Shown: positions 17,019 to 26,670 of the stretch, piece by piece
Position numbering within the stretch: position 1 is the stretch's first letter
Layout of the letters: every line of letters begins with the position of its first letter
Source: Promethearchaeota archaeon
Lineage (GTDB): Archaea > Asgardarchaeota > Lokiarchaeia > Sigynarchaeales > SOKP01
Assembly (NCBI GenBank): GCA_019057975.1
Contig: JAHLWJ010000001.1
Location: 1 to 56,036 of the forward strand
DNA length: 56,036 nt
Direction: 5' to 3'
Notes under the pieces: generated by a model
What the model was told of the DNA's origin: nothing
Database searches by the model: none
Seen by the model: only the letters and a program-made list of their open reading frames with translations
Position numbers and translations under genes: made by a program

Positions 17019-17443
17019 TTTTGAAAGTAGTAGAAAGAATTCACGCATGGGGTCATGAGAATATATTATGTACACATAATTCCACAATAGAAATTACTAA
17101 AGACAAAAGTCTGACTAAAAAGGGGGATTGTATTATAGGTGTGAACGCTTCAAAAGCTTGTAATGACTTAACTTTAGAACTAAAAAACCAAATAAAAAGT
17201 GGAAAAAAAATTAAAGTTATTTTAAAAGTGGATGATATACAAGATTACTTTTATGGTTTTGGAAATCAGGCATTACCGCTACTAAATAGAAACGATATGG
17301 TTTTTCGTAAAAGTAAATTTATTTGTAATAGAACTGTTTTAATAAACTGTTCAAAATCATCAGTTGAGTTAAACCGAGATTTAACTAGAACCTTAAGTAA
17401 CCCTAAAACAAAATTATTGATAATTTTTGAAGTAGATGAATGA
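17015..17443 (+). CDS. DUF371 family protein
   Basis: This 142-residue protein matches the archaeal DUF371 family (COG2090): AWGHENILCTHNSTIEIT near residue 11, LTKKGDCIIGVNA near residue 33, and MVFRKSKFICNRTVLINCS near residue 96. Conserved His, Asp and Cys residues suggest a binding or catalytic site, but the biochemical role is not known to me. It starts at GTG overlapping the tgtA stop by four bases, and its own end overlaps trm5 by eight bases. The coupling suggests a role in tRNA modification. Confidence 0.85.
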   Translation: MILKVVERIHAWGHENILCTHNSTIEITKDKSLTKKGDCIIGVNASKACNDLTLELKNQIKSGKKIKVILKVDDIQDYFYGFGNQALPLLNRNDMVFRKSKFICNRTVLINCSKSSVELNRDLTRTLSNPKTKLLIIFEVDE

Positions 17444-18596
17444 CAAAACTCTAAATAAAAAAGTTGAAATCGCCTTTTTAAAGCTTAAAAAAACAGATGG
17501 CCAGTATTTCATCCAATTCATAAAAGAAAACTTTAAAAATGATTCGATAATTGACCAAAGGTATAAATTAGAGCATAAAGATAACTATATCCTATTCCCA
17601 TTAGTAGAAAATAAAAAGATAATTAAGAATTTAGTTAGGACGATGGAAAATCTCGTTTCTTTCGAATTAATTTCTGGAAAAGGAATTACCAATCCAAATT
17701 TCAAATATAGAACCCTAAAAGAAGAATTAAGAGGGAATATTCCACCTAATTACTTAAATTTAATTCCCAGATCTTATGATATTATCGGAAATATCGCAAT
17801 TCTTGAGTTTGAGATACCAAATCAAATCAATAATAGTAAATATGATGAATTTAAAAACATAGTAGCTAAAGCAGTGATTAATGTAAACAAAAATGTCCTT
17901 TCTGTATTTGAGAAAAAAAGTCAAATCAAAGGGTCTTACCGATTAAGAGATCTAGCCTATTTGGGAGGTGAAAATAATTCTGGAACGGTACACAAAGAAA
18001 ATGATTGTGTTTTCCACCTCGATATAAAAACTACCTATTTTTCACCAAGATTAGTTTATGAAAGGCGTAGAATTTCGGAAAGCAATATACAAGAAAATGA
18101 GGTGATTGTTGACATGTTTAGCGGTGTGGGAACTTTTTCTATCCAAATAGCTAAATTATGTCCAGTAGAAATTCATGCATTCGATTTAAACCCTGCTGCT
18201 TATGACTTTCTCAAAAAAAATATTGGTTTAAATAAACTAAAGGGGAAGATTTTTCCTTATAATATGAATATTGAAGATTTAGTTAATCCATCAAATCAAG
18301 TAGGAAAGAGGTTACATAATAATGTAGACCGCATAATAATGAATTTGCCTGAAGACTCCATAGATTTTATTGATGTAGCAGGTTTCTTAATGAAAAAATC
18401 GGGAGGGATATTGCACTTTTACCAGTTTTCAGAAAAACCAAAGGCAATAGAAATAACAACAAGAACTTTAAAAGAGAAATTAAATGAATTCGATTGGATT
18501 ATTGACAAATTAATTGCCTCCAAAATTGTAAAATCCTATTCTCCTAAAGCAGAATTAGTTGTAGTTGATTTACATATGAAATATTTAAACTCTTAA
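17436..18596 (+). CDS. trm5: tRNA (guanine37-N1)-methyltransferase Trm5
   Basis: This 386-residue class I methyltransferase makes m1G37 next to the anticodon, preventing frameshifting, and in archaea starts wyosine synthesis. The N-terminal D1/D2 region includes LIPRSYDIIGNIAILE near residue 110 and the TYFSPRLVYER segment near residue 206. The SAM site is VDMFSGVGTFSIQIAK near residue 225 with FDLNPAAYDFLKKN, and the active-site NLPEDS near residue 300 is typical of Trm5. It is the last gene of the AK6-TgtA-DUF371-Trm5 unit. Confidence 0.93.
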   Translation: MNDKTLNKKVEIAFLKLKKTDGQYFIQFIKENFKNDSIIDQRYKLEHKDNYILFPLVENKKIIKNLVRTMENLVSFELISGKGITNPNFKYRTLKEELRGNIPPNYLNLIPRSYDIIGNIAILEFEIPNQINNSKYDEFKNIVAKAVINVNKNVLSVFEKKSQIKGSYRLRDLAYLGGENNSGTVHKENDCVFHLDIKTTYFSPRLVYERRRISESNIQENEVIVDMFSGVGTFSIQIAKLCPVEIHAFDLNPAAYDFLKKNIGLNKLKGKIFPYNMNIEDLVNPSNQVGKRLHNNVDRIIMNLPEDSIDFIDVAGFLMKKSGGILHFYQFSEKPKAIEITTRTLKEKLNEFDWIIDKLIASKIVKSYSPKAELVVVDLHMKYLNS

Positions 18597-18605
18597 ATGA
18601 AAAAT

Positions 18606-21600
18606 TTATTGTTTATCTTTTTTTATCAATTCGGGGTATATTGGTTCGAATTTTTCATTAAAAAGTTTATGATTCATCCAAATCTTATCCTTATCATTCC
18701 ACATAAGGTTTAATAAGGGATTATATTCTTTTAAAAAATCTAAATTTCCATACACTGATTTTAATAAGGTCTTCCCGTTCACTAAATCTGTTAAAATTAT
18801 ATAATGTTTAATCTCTAAGTACTGAAAAAGTAGATCAAATACGTTAAAAAATTCATCTAATTCACATTTCGGAAACCAAATCTCAATTAATAATCCATTT
18901 TCAAAAGTTCTTTCCTGTTGAAAGCCATATATAAAAAACTCTCCCTCAATTTCATATATTCGACACACATTAAAAAAACTAAATATCTTTATTACTTTTT
19001 CATTAAACTCTTGTTTAGTATCAGGCAAAATAATCGATACTTTATCTTGAAAATCTAAATTTTTTAAAGAAAGATAAGGGAAAATTAATTTTTTTTTAAG
19101 GAGTTCAGTAATATTGCTAATCTTGGAATTTTGTCTTGTTCCTAAGAATGATTTAATATCGATAGATTGAATATTATATATTTGAATTAAATCTTCATAT
19201 TCTTGAGTGCCTTGTCCATAAATGTAAGATTCGGATTTTTCATTTAGATCAAATTCTCTTATCTCTGAAATCTTTGGATCATAAGTAGGATTGAATAAAA
19301 TATCATGCATGTAAGATTTAAATCTAATTGATGAATAATTCCAACCTTCTTTTGTTAAATTGCGATTAAAGTGAATAATATCATAAAATTTCTTTTTATG
19401 TAGCAAACAATACTCAGAAACGTTCTTTTTTGATTTTACAAGCCAGTTCAAATAAGTTTTATTAGGTGCTCTGAAGGGAAAGATAAACTCACCAAAAATT
19501 GCAGGTGTAGGTTCAATGCAAGCAGGATATTTGATCTTTTGAAATGAATTTATAAAAAGCAATTTGAAATCTATTTCAAAAATCGGAGAACTATAAAAAA
19601 ATGGTCGAAAGAATAAATAATACTGTGAAAAACCGAATTTCTGAAATGCTGGAAGTATTTTTATAGAGTTTATATATCTCTTGAAGAATTCTTTAGCTTT
19701 AACCTCTATGAATTTGGCACGGTTCATCAAATTGATTTCAATGTTATTTCTAAACTCTAACAAATCTTCTAATTCTTTTAAGTCAAAAAATATTTCTTGG
19801 CGTGAAATTCTGTCTTTCACAGACTTTTTTAACATATCCATGTTTTGGCTTGTTGACCAAAAAAGATTTTGAATATTATTTTTCAATGGATATTTAGGCC
19901 ATTCCAATTTATCACCCAAAATCTCCTTAGAATAAATTAAGAGTTGCTTAAATATATCTTTTAAATAATGAAGTTGATTATTTCCAAAATCATAAAAATC
20001 TCTTGGTTCAAATTTGGATATTCTCTTAACACCCCTCCAAAAGTAGCGTTTAATAGTGATAATAGATTCTTTGAAGGAAGAATATAAAATTGAGAAAAGA
20101 AGTGCTTTTTCTTTTATATTAATAAAATAGGTGTTAATACATAACAATTTTCTTTTTGAAGGAAGTTCTCTAATATTAAAGATAAACATTCTTGGGAAAT
20201 ATAATTTTAGCTTTATTAACGACTTATAAACCTCAGGTGTATCTTTTACTATTAACTGGGGATAATACTTTGCGAATGTGCTAGTTAAAATTGTGTTTAT
20301 TAGGAAGGGTTTAATTATAGGAGGATCATGATTTAGAAATGCTTCAATTGTAGATTCAATCTTATCGTTTGTGATTTTATACAGACTTAAGGGCTTAAAA
20401 ACTTCTTCGTATCTTTTTTCTCTCATTCGATAAATTTCTTCAACTAATTTATGACTTTTAACAAATTTTTTTATATTATTTAAATCTAATATTTTAAAAT
20501 TATAACAAGCATCTAATGCATTGTAGAAAGTTTGAATTTTTTCCACTTTTTCTCTAAATAAGGTTATAGATTGAAAATATAGTGGCACAAAATCACGAAA
20601 TACAATTTTTTTAATATTTTCTTTTTGAATAAGTAGCTGATCTTCAATATGTTGAAAGAATGCTTTTTTACTTACGAATATTTGGAGTTGATAAATACTA
20701 GCTATTTTAGAATGATCATTGAAAATATTATTTATTAAATCTATGTAATTCAACACATGGTTCAGCTGAGAATATAAATACAAAAATCCTTTACTCATAT
20801 TTTTTTCTAAAAGTTTCAGAAATTCCTGTTTTAATATCTCTGAACTTAAAATTTTTTCAAAAATTTTTTTAAACTCTTTAGTAAAATTGCTCTGTTTTCT
20901 CAATTCGTTTTCAATATCTTCTTTTATAGCTTTTAAGGTTCCTATTCTTTTATCAAAAGTTAAACCGGTAACTGAAAAATTTCTTACACGGTCTAGAATT
21001 ATAAAATCAAAAAGAGATATAGGTACTGAATGAGAAACAGTAGGATATTCAATTTTATATTCAATTTCATATTTATTCTTATACTTTATATTATTGGGAT
21101 CAATTACTTTATTCACATTCGAGATCTCAGCAAAATAATTTAGATTTATTGGTGAGGCTTTTTTAAAAATTCGGTACAATTCTTTATTAGTGATATAGCC
21201 AAATCCTTCCAATATTTCAAAATATTTTATTAAATCGTTTAAATAAACTTTAGGGACAGTAAAATTCAAAGAGATTTCTGTTTCAAAACTGTTTGTAGGG
21301 GATTTTGAGGAATGATAAAAAGGCCATTCTTCCATTACCATTTTAATTTTATTTTTCTCTAAAAGAGGATTGAATTTTATTATACATATGATTGTAAAAT
21401 GGTCGATAGCATCATAGAAAATATCGTATGAGGGTGCGATAGAAGTGCATTTATTAATCCATTGCATATTTTCAGCAAATTTTCTCAAACTTAAATTTGA
21501 ATCTATCTTTTTATTTTCCTTGAATCTTTTAAATAAAGTCTGATAATCTGATAAGTTTAAGTATAACTTGTTTTCATAGAAGAGATGAATCAAGATCCTT

Positions 21601-22247
21601 AATGTCTCAATAATATCCTCATTAAAGAATGACCTAGATGTCTTATAGGTATATTTCTCAAAAATTTGGTCATAAAAGTGGTCTATTTTTTCATCTTGGC
21701 TCAATGACGCTTTTTCCCTTATTTCGTTAAAAAAAAATTGAACAGAGCTCTCTAATGGTTCTTTTGCCTCAATTTTAAAGAACTTTTGTAATTTGTCAAA
21801 TTCAGATTGAATAAAATTCCTGTTTACTAAAGAATCTCTTAAAAATTTTTTCCATTCTGAGGAACCTGATAATTTATCAAAATCGTTTTCTACAATTTGA
21901 TTAATACATATTTTTACGAGTTCACTTGCTTCATTAGGAACGAAAGAATAATATGCCTCCCTGAGTAAAATAAAGGGTAAAAATTTTTGACAGTTTTCAT
22001 CTACTTTTAATATTAATTTTTTATTTTGAATAACTCTTTCTGTCCCAAAATCAAGAATGGATGTATTTTTCCTTTTTGTGAAATTTTTATCATCAACTAA
22101 TTTTATTATTATCTCTTTATATAGAGGCTGAAGATTAAGATAATCAATCAATTTAGAAACCAATGAGTTAAAAACATATTGTATTTGGCTTAATCCTTTT
22201 CCAATGGACAATTCCTCTAAAATTTTATAATTAAAATGTCCAGACAT
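18606..22247 (-). CDS. very large protein of unknown function
   Basis: I do not recognise this 1213-residue protein. It starts at ATG (MSGHFNYKILEEL) and stays open for 3.6 kb, with no signal peptide and no transmembrane segment. Composition is rich in Lys, Phe, Ile and Leu, and the first 750 residues look largely helical. Around residues 890-960 there is an aromatic, proline-containing patch (YYLFFRPFFYSSPIFEID, PACIEPTPAIFGEF), and the last 140 residues look alpha/beta. No Walker, nuclease or methylase motif is visible. Base use is like its neighbours, so recent transfer is not indicated. It may be an Asgard-specific family. Confidence 0.8.
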   Translation of the reverse strand: MSGHFNYKILEELSIGKGLSQIQYVFNSLVSKLIDYLNLQPLYKEIIIKLVDDKNFTKRKNTSILDFGTERVIQNKKLILKVDENCQKFLPFILLREAYYSFVPNEASELVKICINQIVENDFDKLSGSSEWKKFLRDSLVNRNFIQSEFDKLQKFFKIEAKEPLESSVQFFFNEIREKASLSQDEKIDHFYDQIFEKYTYKTSRSFFNEDIIETLRILIHLFYENKLYLNLSDYQTLFKRFKENKKIDSNLSLRKFAENMQWINKCTSIAPSYDIFYDAIDHFTIICIIKFNPLLEKNKIKMVMEEWPFYHSSKSPTNSFETEISLNFTVPKVYLNDLIKYFEILEGFGYITNKELYRIFKKASPINLNYFAEISNVNKVIDPNNIKYKNKYEIEYKIEYPTVSHSVPISLFDFIILDRVRNFSVTGLTFDKRIGTLKAIKEDIENELRKQSNFTKEFKKIFEKILSSEILKQEFLKLLEKNMSKGFLYLYSQLNHVLNYIDLINNIFNDHSKIASIYQLQIFVSKKAFFQHIEDQLLIQKENIKKIVFRDFVPLYFQSITLFREKVEKIQTFYNALDACYNFKILDLNNIKKFVKSHKLVEEIYRMREKRYEEVFKPLSLYKITNDKIESTIEAFLNHDPPIIKPFLINTILTSTFAKYYPQLIVKDTPEVYKSLIKLKLYFPRMFIFNIRELPSKRKLLCINTYFINIKEKALLFSILYSSFKESIITIKRYFWRGVKRISKFEPRDFYDFGNNQLHYLKDIFKQLLIYSKEILGDKLEWPKYPLKNNIQNLFWSTSQNMDMLKKSVKDRISRQEIFFDLKELEDLLEFRNNIEINLMNRAKFIEVKAKEFFKRYINSIKILPAFQKFGFSQYYLFFRPFFYSSPIFEIDFKLLFINSFQKIKYPACIEPTPAIFGEFIFPFRAPNKTYLNWLVKSKKNVSEYCLLHKKKFYDIIHFNRNLTKEGWNYSSIRFKSYMHDILFNPTYDPKISEIREFDLNEKSESYIYGQGTQEYEDLIQIYNIQSIDIKSFLGTRQNSKISNITELLKKKLIFPYLSLKNLDFQDKVSIILPDTKQEFNEKVIKIFSFFNVCRIYEIEGEFFIYGFQQERTFENGLLIEIWFPKCELDEFFNVFDLLFQYLEIKHYIILTDLVNGKTLLKSVYGNLDFLKEYNPLLNLMWNDKDKIWMNHKLFNEKFEPIYPELIKKDKQ

Positions 22248-22400
22248 TTGAGATAACTTTACAATCTTTACCTAATTATTAGATATTTTTTTTATTCTTT
22301 AAATGATCTTATCATTTTAATTGATTTATTTATTTTAGTTCACTTTAAAAATCTATATGAAAATATAAAAATATGCCAAATGCTGGAGAATGTAGTAATT

Positions 22401-22425
22401 AATATTAGAATCTTCAAAAGATTCT
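22401..22425. repeat. hairpin-forming repeat left of the radical SAM gene
   Basis: AGAATCTT-CAA-AAGATTCT forms a perfect 8-bp stem. With its left flank AATATT it shares a 13-base identity with the reverse complement of 24288-24300, on the other side of the radical SAM gene. The surrounding gap (22248-22576) holds no other feature I can support beyond AT-rich promoter DNA. Confidence 0.45.
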
Positions 22426-22576
22426 CCTATTTTATCCCTCTCTTTTTTATTATCCATTGATTCCAAACTAATATTTGTAAACCATAATAGAAATTATGGT
22501 TGTTTAAAAACAGAAACAAAGAATATTGTTCGTAAATATAAATAAATCTTAATCAAATGAATTACAATAAGGAAGA

Positions 22577-24226
22577 ATGAAAATGGAACAAATATTTCAA
22601 AATAAGGAAATATTCAGAATTATGTATGTTTTTCCACAAGAAATAGGAAAAGGACCTAATGCTATCTATACATATTTTTTAAGGATTTCTAATTATCTAA
22701 ATTCCAGAAGAAATGAATTAAAGAGTGAAATTGATGAAATCTATACTGATTTACGATTTGAGGAGTTACCACCATTCAACTTTCAAAATTTATCAATTTA
22801 TTTAGCTGAATTAAAATTATTAATAGACAAGATATATAATGATTTTCCTTTTAATTTAGTGGCAATTTCTTGTTATTCTTCTTACGAATATTTGAACTCA
22901 TTAGTTGTAGCAAATCTAATTAAATCTCACATAAATCCTAAAGTTAAAATTGTTATAGGTGGATATCATCCAAGTATTTTTCCTGAAGAGTTTCAATCTG
23001 ATAAAATACCAAGCTTTATTTATGATCATTTTCCAAAATATAAAGCTCCTTTTGATTTTTTAATTAAAGGGGAGGGAGAAATTGCTTTTTTCAAATTAAT
23101 AAAGCAACTTCTAAATGATGAACTAAAAAATGGGGATAAAGAAAATAAAGACTATAATATCGTAGAAGGAGAATCATTCCCGTCGCTTGATGATTTACCC
23201 CTTATTGACCTTAGTCTTTTAAAAAAATATAAGGAAAAATTAAAGGGTAGACGATTAAATATAGACTTTGGGCGCGGTTGTATGTTTCGGTGTAAAATCT
23301 GCATTCCTTCAACTGGAAAGGAGTTGGCGTTCCATAAAAATGTTCGATTTAAATCAATAGATAAGTGTATTGAAGAATTAAGAATCATTAGAGATACTAA
23401 ATGGTTAGAAACTAATGCTATAGCAATTAGTGACCCAATCTTCTTCCCAAAGAGAAGTCTCCGAAATGAATTCTATACAAAGTTTAGGATGTTTTTAGAA
23501 GATGAAGGGAAATTTCCCTATGTTATAGCTATATATGATAGAATCGGTATATGCTCTAAAGAAGACCTCCTTTATTATAAAGAATTTAATATAATACCTA
23601 TCATAGGATTTGAATCCGCTTCAGTTCCAATGTTAAAAATTTTAAATAAAATCAATTCCCAAGATGAAGAAAGTCTTAAAAGGTACATAAAGAAATTGGA
23701 AGATCTCATCATATTTTCAAATGAAATCAATTCAAATATTCAAATGAACTTAATCATAGGTCTTCCTGGCGAAACGAAAGAAGTTATAGAAGAAAATCAA
23801 AACTTTTTCTTAGAAAAAAGATTGAATGGAAAGTCTTTAAGTGAAAGATATAGAATTATTATTGATATACGATATTACAAAGCCATCCCAGGGGCTACTC
23901 TTTATGATACGTGTGAAACCGAGTATGGGGGAAAAATACACTACAAAGAATGGTGGAAATTGCCCCTTGCAGATCATCGTGTTTATAATAAGATTATAGA
24001 CCCGAGCAGAGAACTGAGTTTTCTTGAATCTCTAAGATTGAACTATAAGTGGGTAAAAGAATTTATAAGGCATCAGATAAATAACAAGACTCCTTTTTAC
24101 GATAAGGGTGATTTCAAAATTTTAAGAGAAGGATACTTTAAATTTATTCATATGTACAAGAACAAGGACGCAGATTATTATTCATTTATTCCCGAATTTT
24201 GGAAACAAGGCTTTGTTTATCCCTAA
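22577..24226 (+). CDS. radical SAM protein with B12-binding-like N-terminal domain
   Basis: This 549-residue protein has a cobalamin-binding-like domain first (LVAISCYSSYEYLNSL, KIVIGGYHPSIFPEEF near residue 134). The radical SAM core follows with GRGCMFRCKICIPS near residue 232 (C-x3-C-x2-C, binding [4Fe-4S]), a later GFESAS near residue 350, and NLIIGLPGET near residue 394. Class B radical SAM enzymes of this plan do methylations, ring closures or methylthiolations. The substrate is unknown. The canonical DxHxxG cobalamin motif is not evident. The gene stands alone, flanked by related hairpins in inverted orientation. Confidence 0.87.
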   Translation: MKMEQIFQNKEIFRIMYVFPQEIGKGPNAIYTYFLRISNYLNSRRNELKSEIDEIYTDLRFEELPPFNFQNLSIYLAELKLLIDKIYNDFPFNLVAISCYSSYEYLNSLVVANLIKSHINPKVKIVIGGYHPSIFPEEFQSDKIPSFIYDHFPKYKAPFDFLIKGEGEIAFFKLIKQLLNDELKNGDKENKDYNIVEGESFPSLDDLPLIDLSLLKKYKEKLKGRRLNIDFGRGCMFRCKICIPSTGKELAFHKNVRFKSIDKCIEELRIIRDTKWLETNAIAISDPIFFPKRSLRNEFYTKFRMFLEDEGKFPYVIAIYDRIGICSKEDLLYYKEFNIIPIIGFESASVPMLKILNKINSQDEESLKRYIKKLEDLIIFSNEINSNIQMNLIIGLPGETKEVIEENQNFFLEKRLNGKSLSERYRIIIDIRYYKAIPGATLYDTCETEYGGKIHYKEWWKLPLADHRVYNKIIDPSRELSFLESLRLNYKWVKEFIRHQINNKTPFYDKGDFKILREGYFKFIHMYKNKDADYYSFIPEFWKQGFVYP

Positions 24227-24273
24227 TTTTTTTCAAGTATTTTAAAAATATGAAAGAAGAATAGGAGGCTAAA

Positions 24274-24300
24274 TTAGAATCGTTTAGAGATTCTAATATT
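24274..24300. terminator. hairpin plus T-rich tail after the radical SAM gene
   Basis: TTAGAATC and GATTCTAA form an 8-bp stem around GTTTAGA, followed by a T-rich stretch (TATTTTAATTTTTTTC). It could end the radical SAM transcript from the left or the MFS transcript from the right. Its reverse complement resembles the repeat at 22401-22425. Confidence 0.5.
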
Positions 24301-24361
24301 TTAATTTTTTTCTTTCTTAAACAAATTAGAAGCTCTGATAAAATCGGATTTGATTTTAGTA

Positions 24362-25585
24362 TTAGAGTTTTATGAAAATTAAAGGCAGCAATGAAAGATT
24401 CAATAAAATAGCTCCAACAATGATAAGATATTCTATGGCAATGAAGCTAGAAAGTAATGTCCCTAATGGCACAAAAATGAAGATTGAAAGATGTCTGAAA
24501 GATGCAACCAGATGGAAGTAGACGGACTTATTTCCCTTTTTAAATTTCATTATATAAACTGTTATATTAAGATTAATAATTGTTCCTAAAGACCATCCCA
24601 CGAAATATAAGATTGTAAAAAAAGTAAAATGAACAGTAGTAAATAATATATATATAATTCCAATTACGGGCATTAAAATGAATATAATTTTTTTGGGTTT
24701 TGTTTTTTTTATAATGAAACTCCCAATTGAACTACTCGTTATGCTTATTAGGAAGCAAAAGATTAGAAAAAAATTAAAAAGACTAAAATTATCTGATCCA
24801 AATTTATTAAGTAAAAATGGAAAGAAAACGAAGGAAAAAATGGAATCACTGAAAGCAAGAAATACAAAAACACAGAGCAAAACAAGTGTAGTCTTAGAAT
24901 ATGTAGGAAAATTCAGATCATCGGAAATATTAGGCTTTATGGGAGTTTTAATAATTTTATCGGTATTAATTTGATTATCCTCCTTTATAAATGGTAAGAT
25001 AAATAATAAAGGCACTAAAAGGAGATAGCTATAAATAATTAAAGTTTTCCAAGAGTTAATTGAATATACATCATTAATTAGAAAAAAGTAGAGAAAGAAA
25101 GGAAAAGACTTCCCTAATGCTTCGCCAACAAATATAAAAAAAAAGTTTCGCTTTTTAATTTCGCTATTTGGTGAAATGTCGATAATCAACGATTTTGTAG
25201 AAACGTCCAACATCGTACTTGATATATAAATAAAAAATAAGAAAACCCCGAAGATTAAGATATTGTTAAACGTAAATCCCAAAAAAATATAGATAAAAGC
25301 TAAAGCATATCCTGAAGATAAAATATAATATTTCCGTTGATAACCATTAATTTTATATTTGTCGGTTATTGAAGCGAACACAGGACGTAATAATAAGACG
25401 GAATATGCTAGAAATTGTATAAAAGCAAGAATGATCCGATTAATACCTAATACATCAAAAAAAAGAACTGGAAAATACATATTAAGAAAAACAAAAATTG
25501 ACGAATATACTAAATAAATAAGTACATATGAGAGGTAATTTACATTAAAATATGATTTAGATGCAAGCTTTTTTGATTTTAACAT
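24362..25585 (-). CDS. MFS-type membrane transporter
   Basis: This 407-residue integral membrane protein has about twelve hydrophobic segments in two halves joined by a hydrophilic loop near residues 200-225. Basic inter-helix loops such as RPVFASITDKYKINGYQRKYY after the second helix fit the major facilitator signature region. The family moves small molecules across the cytoplasmic membrane; the substrate cannot be read here. It is divergent from the next membrane protein gene (179-base gap). Confidence 0.75.
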   Translation of the reverse strand: MLKSKKLASKSYFNVNYLSYVLIYLVYSSIFVFLNMYFPVLFFDVLGINRIILAFIQFLAYSVLLLRPVFASITDKYKINGYQRKYYILSSGYALAFIYIFLGFTFNNILIFGVFLFFIYISSTMLDVSTKSLIIDISPNSEIKKRNFFFIFVGEALGKSFPFFLYFFLINDVYSINSWKTLIIYSYLLLVPLLFILPFIKEDNQINTDKIIKTPIKPNISDDLNFPTYSKTTLVLLCVFVFLAFSDSIFSFVFFPFLLNKFGSDNFSLFNFFLIFCFLISITSSSIGSFIIKKTKPKKIIFILMPVIGIIYILFTTVHFTFFTILYFVGWSLGTIINLNITVYIMKFKKGNKSVYFHLVASFRHLSIFIFVPLGTLLSSFIAIEYLIIVGAILLNLSLLPLIFIKL

Positions 25586-25764
25586 GATTCATTTTATGGT
25601 TGGATTATAATTATTTAAAGAAAACAAAAAGCATCATAGAACCGGCGTAATAGCTGCTCAAGTTAGCCTTGACGATTGCAAAATTAGGTTTAAGGGTTAT
25701 TGTATTTTTAGATTTTGTATTAATTTGTAGACTTTAAATACAAGGATCTTAACCTTAATATGCA

Positions 25765-26397
25765 ATGCTCTATTTCTTGGAACCGAAAAAAATAGTTCAT
25801 TCTTCAGGAGGGGTACTAGAAGACATAATCAATGGTTTAGAGAATTGGTGTATTGCGTTTAATGAATTTTTTATAATTTTTTCCAAATATCTCAAATTTA
25901 TATTTGTTTTTATAATTTTTTTTATAGGAATTTTAACATTATTGAGATTGAGAGGTGTATATCGTCAATCAAGATTAGTAGGGACTGATAAACAAGAAGA
26001 TACATTTACGAAAACTAGGTTAGTTCTTGGTTCGCTTTATATCTTTTTGGCTTTCGGGATCTTGTTTAATTATTTAACCTTTTTCTTTATCTGGATTTTG
26101 GAACCTCTACCTGATCGATTAATTTATAATTTCATTGATTTTATTGGAATTGATCCGTTATACATGAATGGTATAATGGATATTTCTACTTCTCAATATC
26201 CTCATGAAAAGACTATTTATTATTGCTTTTCATTTGCATCACTGATGTCAGTTTTAAGTATATTATTATGTTTATGGTATCTAATAAATAATAATCGACT
26301 TATCAACAATCCTATGAGAGCCTTTGGTGGTTTAATTTCAGGTATTATGGGGGGTATTTTATTTGGTTTTACTACTTATCTTCCATTTTTTTTATGA
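25765..26397 (+). CDS. unknown multi-pass membrane protein
   Basis: I do not recognise this 210-residue protein. It has four or five hydrophobic segments (about residues 42-62, 88-112, 152-173, 185-209). A conserved-looking basic loop, LRLRGVYRQSRLVGTDKQEDTF, follows the first, and a Gly-rich final helix (GGLISGIMGGILFGF) ends the protein. It is preceded by an archaeal-type promoter region and stands alone. Confidence 0.65.
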   Translation: MLYFLEPKKIVHSSGGVLEDIINGLENWCIAFNEFFIIFSKYLKFIFVFIIFFIGILTLLRLRGVYRQSRLVGTDKQEDTFTKTRLVLGSLYIFLAFGILFNYLTFFFIWILEPLPDRLIYNFIDFIGIDPLYMNGIMDISTSQYPHEKTIYYCFSFASLMSVLSILLCLWYLINNNRLINNPMRAFGGLISGIMGGILFGFTTYLPFFL

Positions 26398-26670
26398 TAT
26401 GATGTATTATCCTCATAATCCAACGTATCAATAAATTTTATGAGTTCATCATTAATTATTACCTTAAAAACAAGTACTATGTATAGAACGAAACATTTAA
26501 ATAATCTATTTATATATATATTATTTGCATCAGAGATTATATTCGATTTTCAGTCACGTGAAATTTTGAGTAATTAAAACAAATTTCTAATCGCTATACG
26601 GGTTATATTTCAATACAAATATGGGTATAAGGAATTTTTATAATTATAAAAATATAAAACGGTTGTTATT

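Noticed and set aside
24678..24974. A 98-codon open frame opposite the MFS gene
   Set aside because: It lies entirely inside the MFS coding sequence on the other strand and has no plausible ribosome-binding site or domain; hydrophobic codons read backwards explain it.
25638..25682. A less AT-rich patch (ACCGGCGTAATAGCTGCTC...) between two divergent membrane-protein genes, possible small RNA
   Set aside because: It forms no convincing stem, shows no C/D or H/ACA boxes and no tRNA arms; too little to call.
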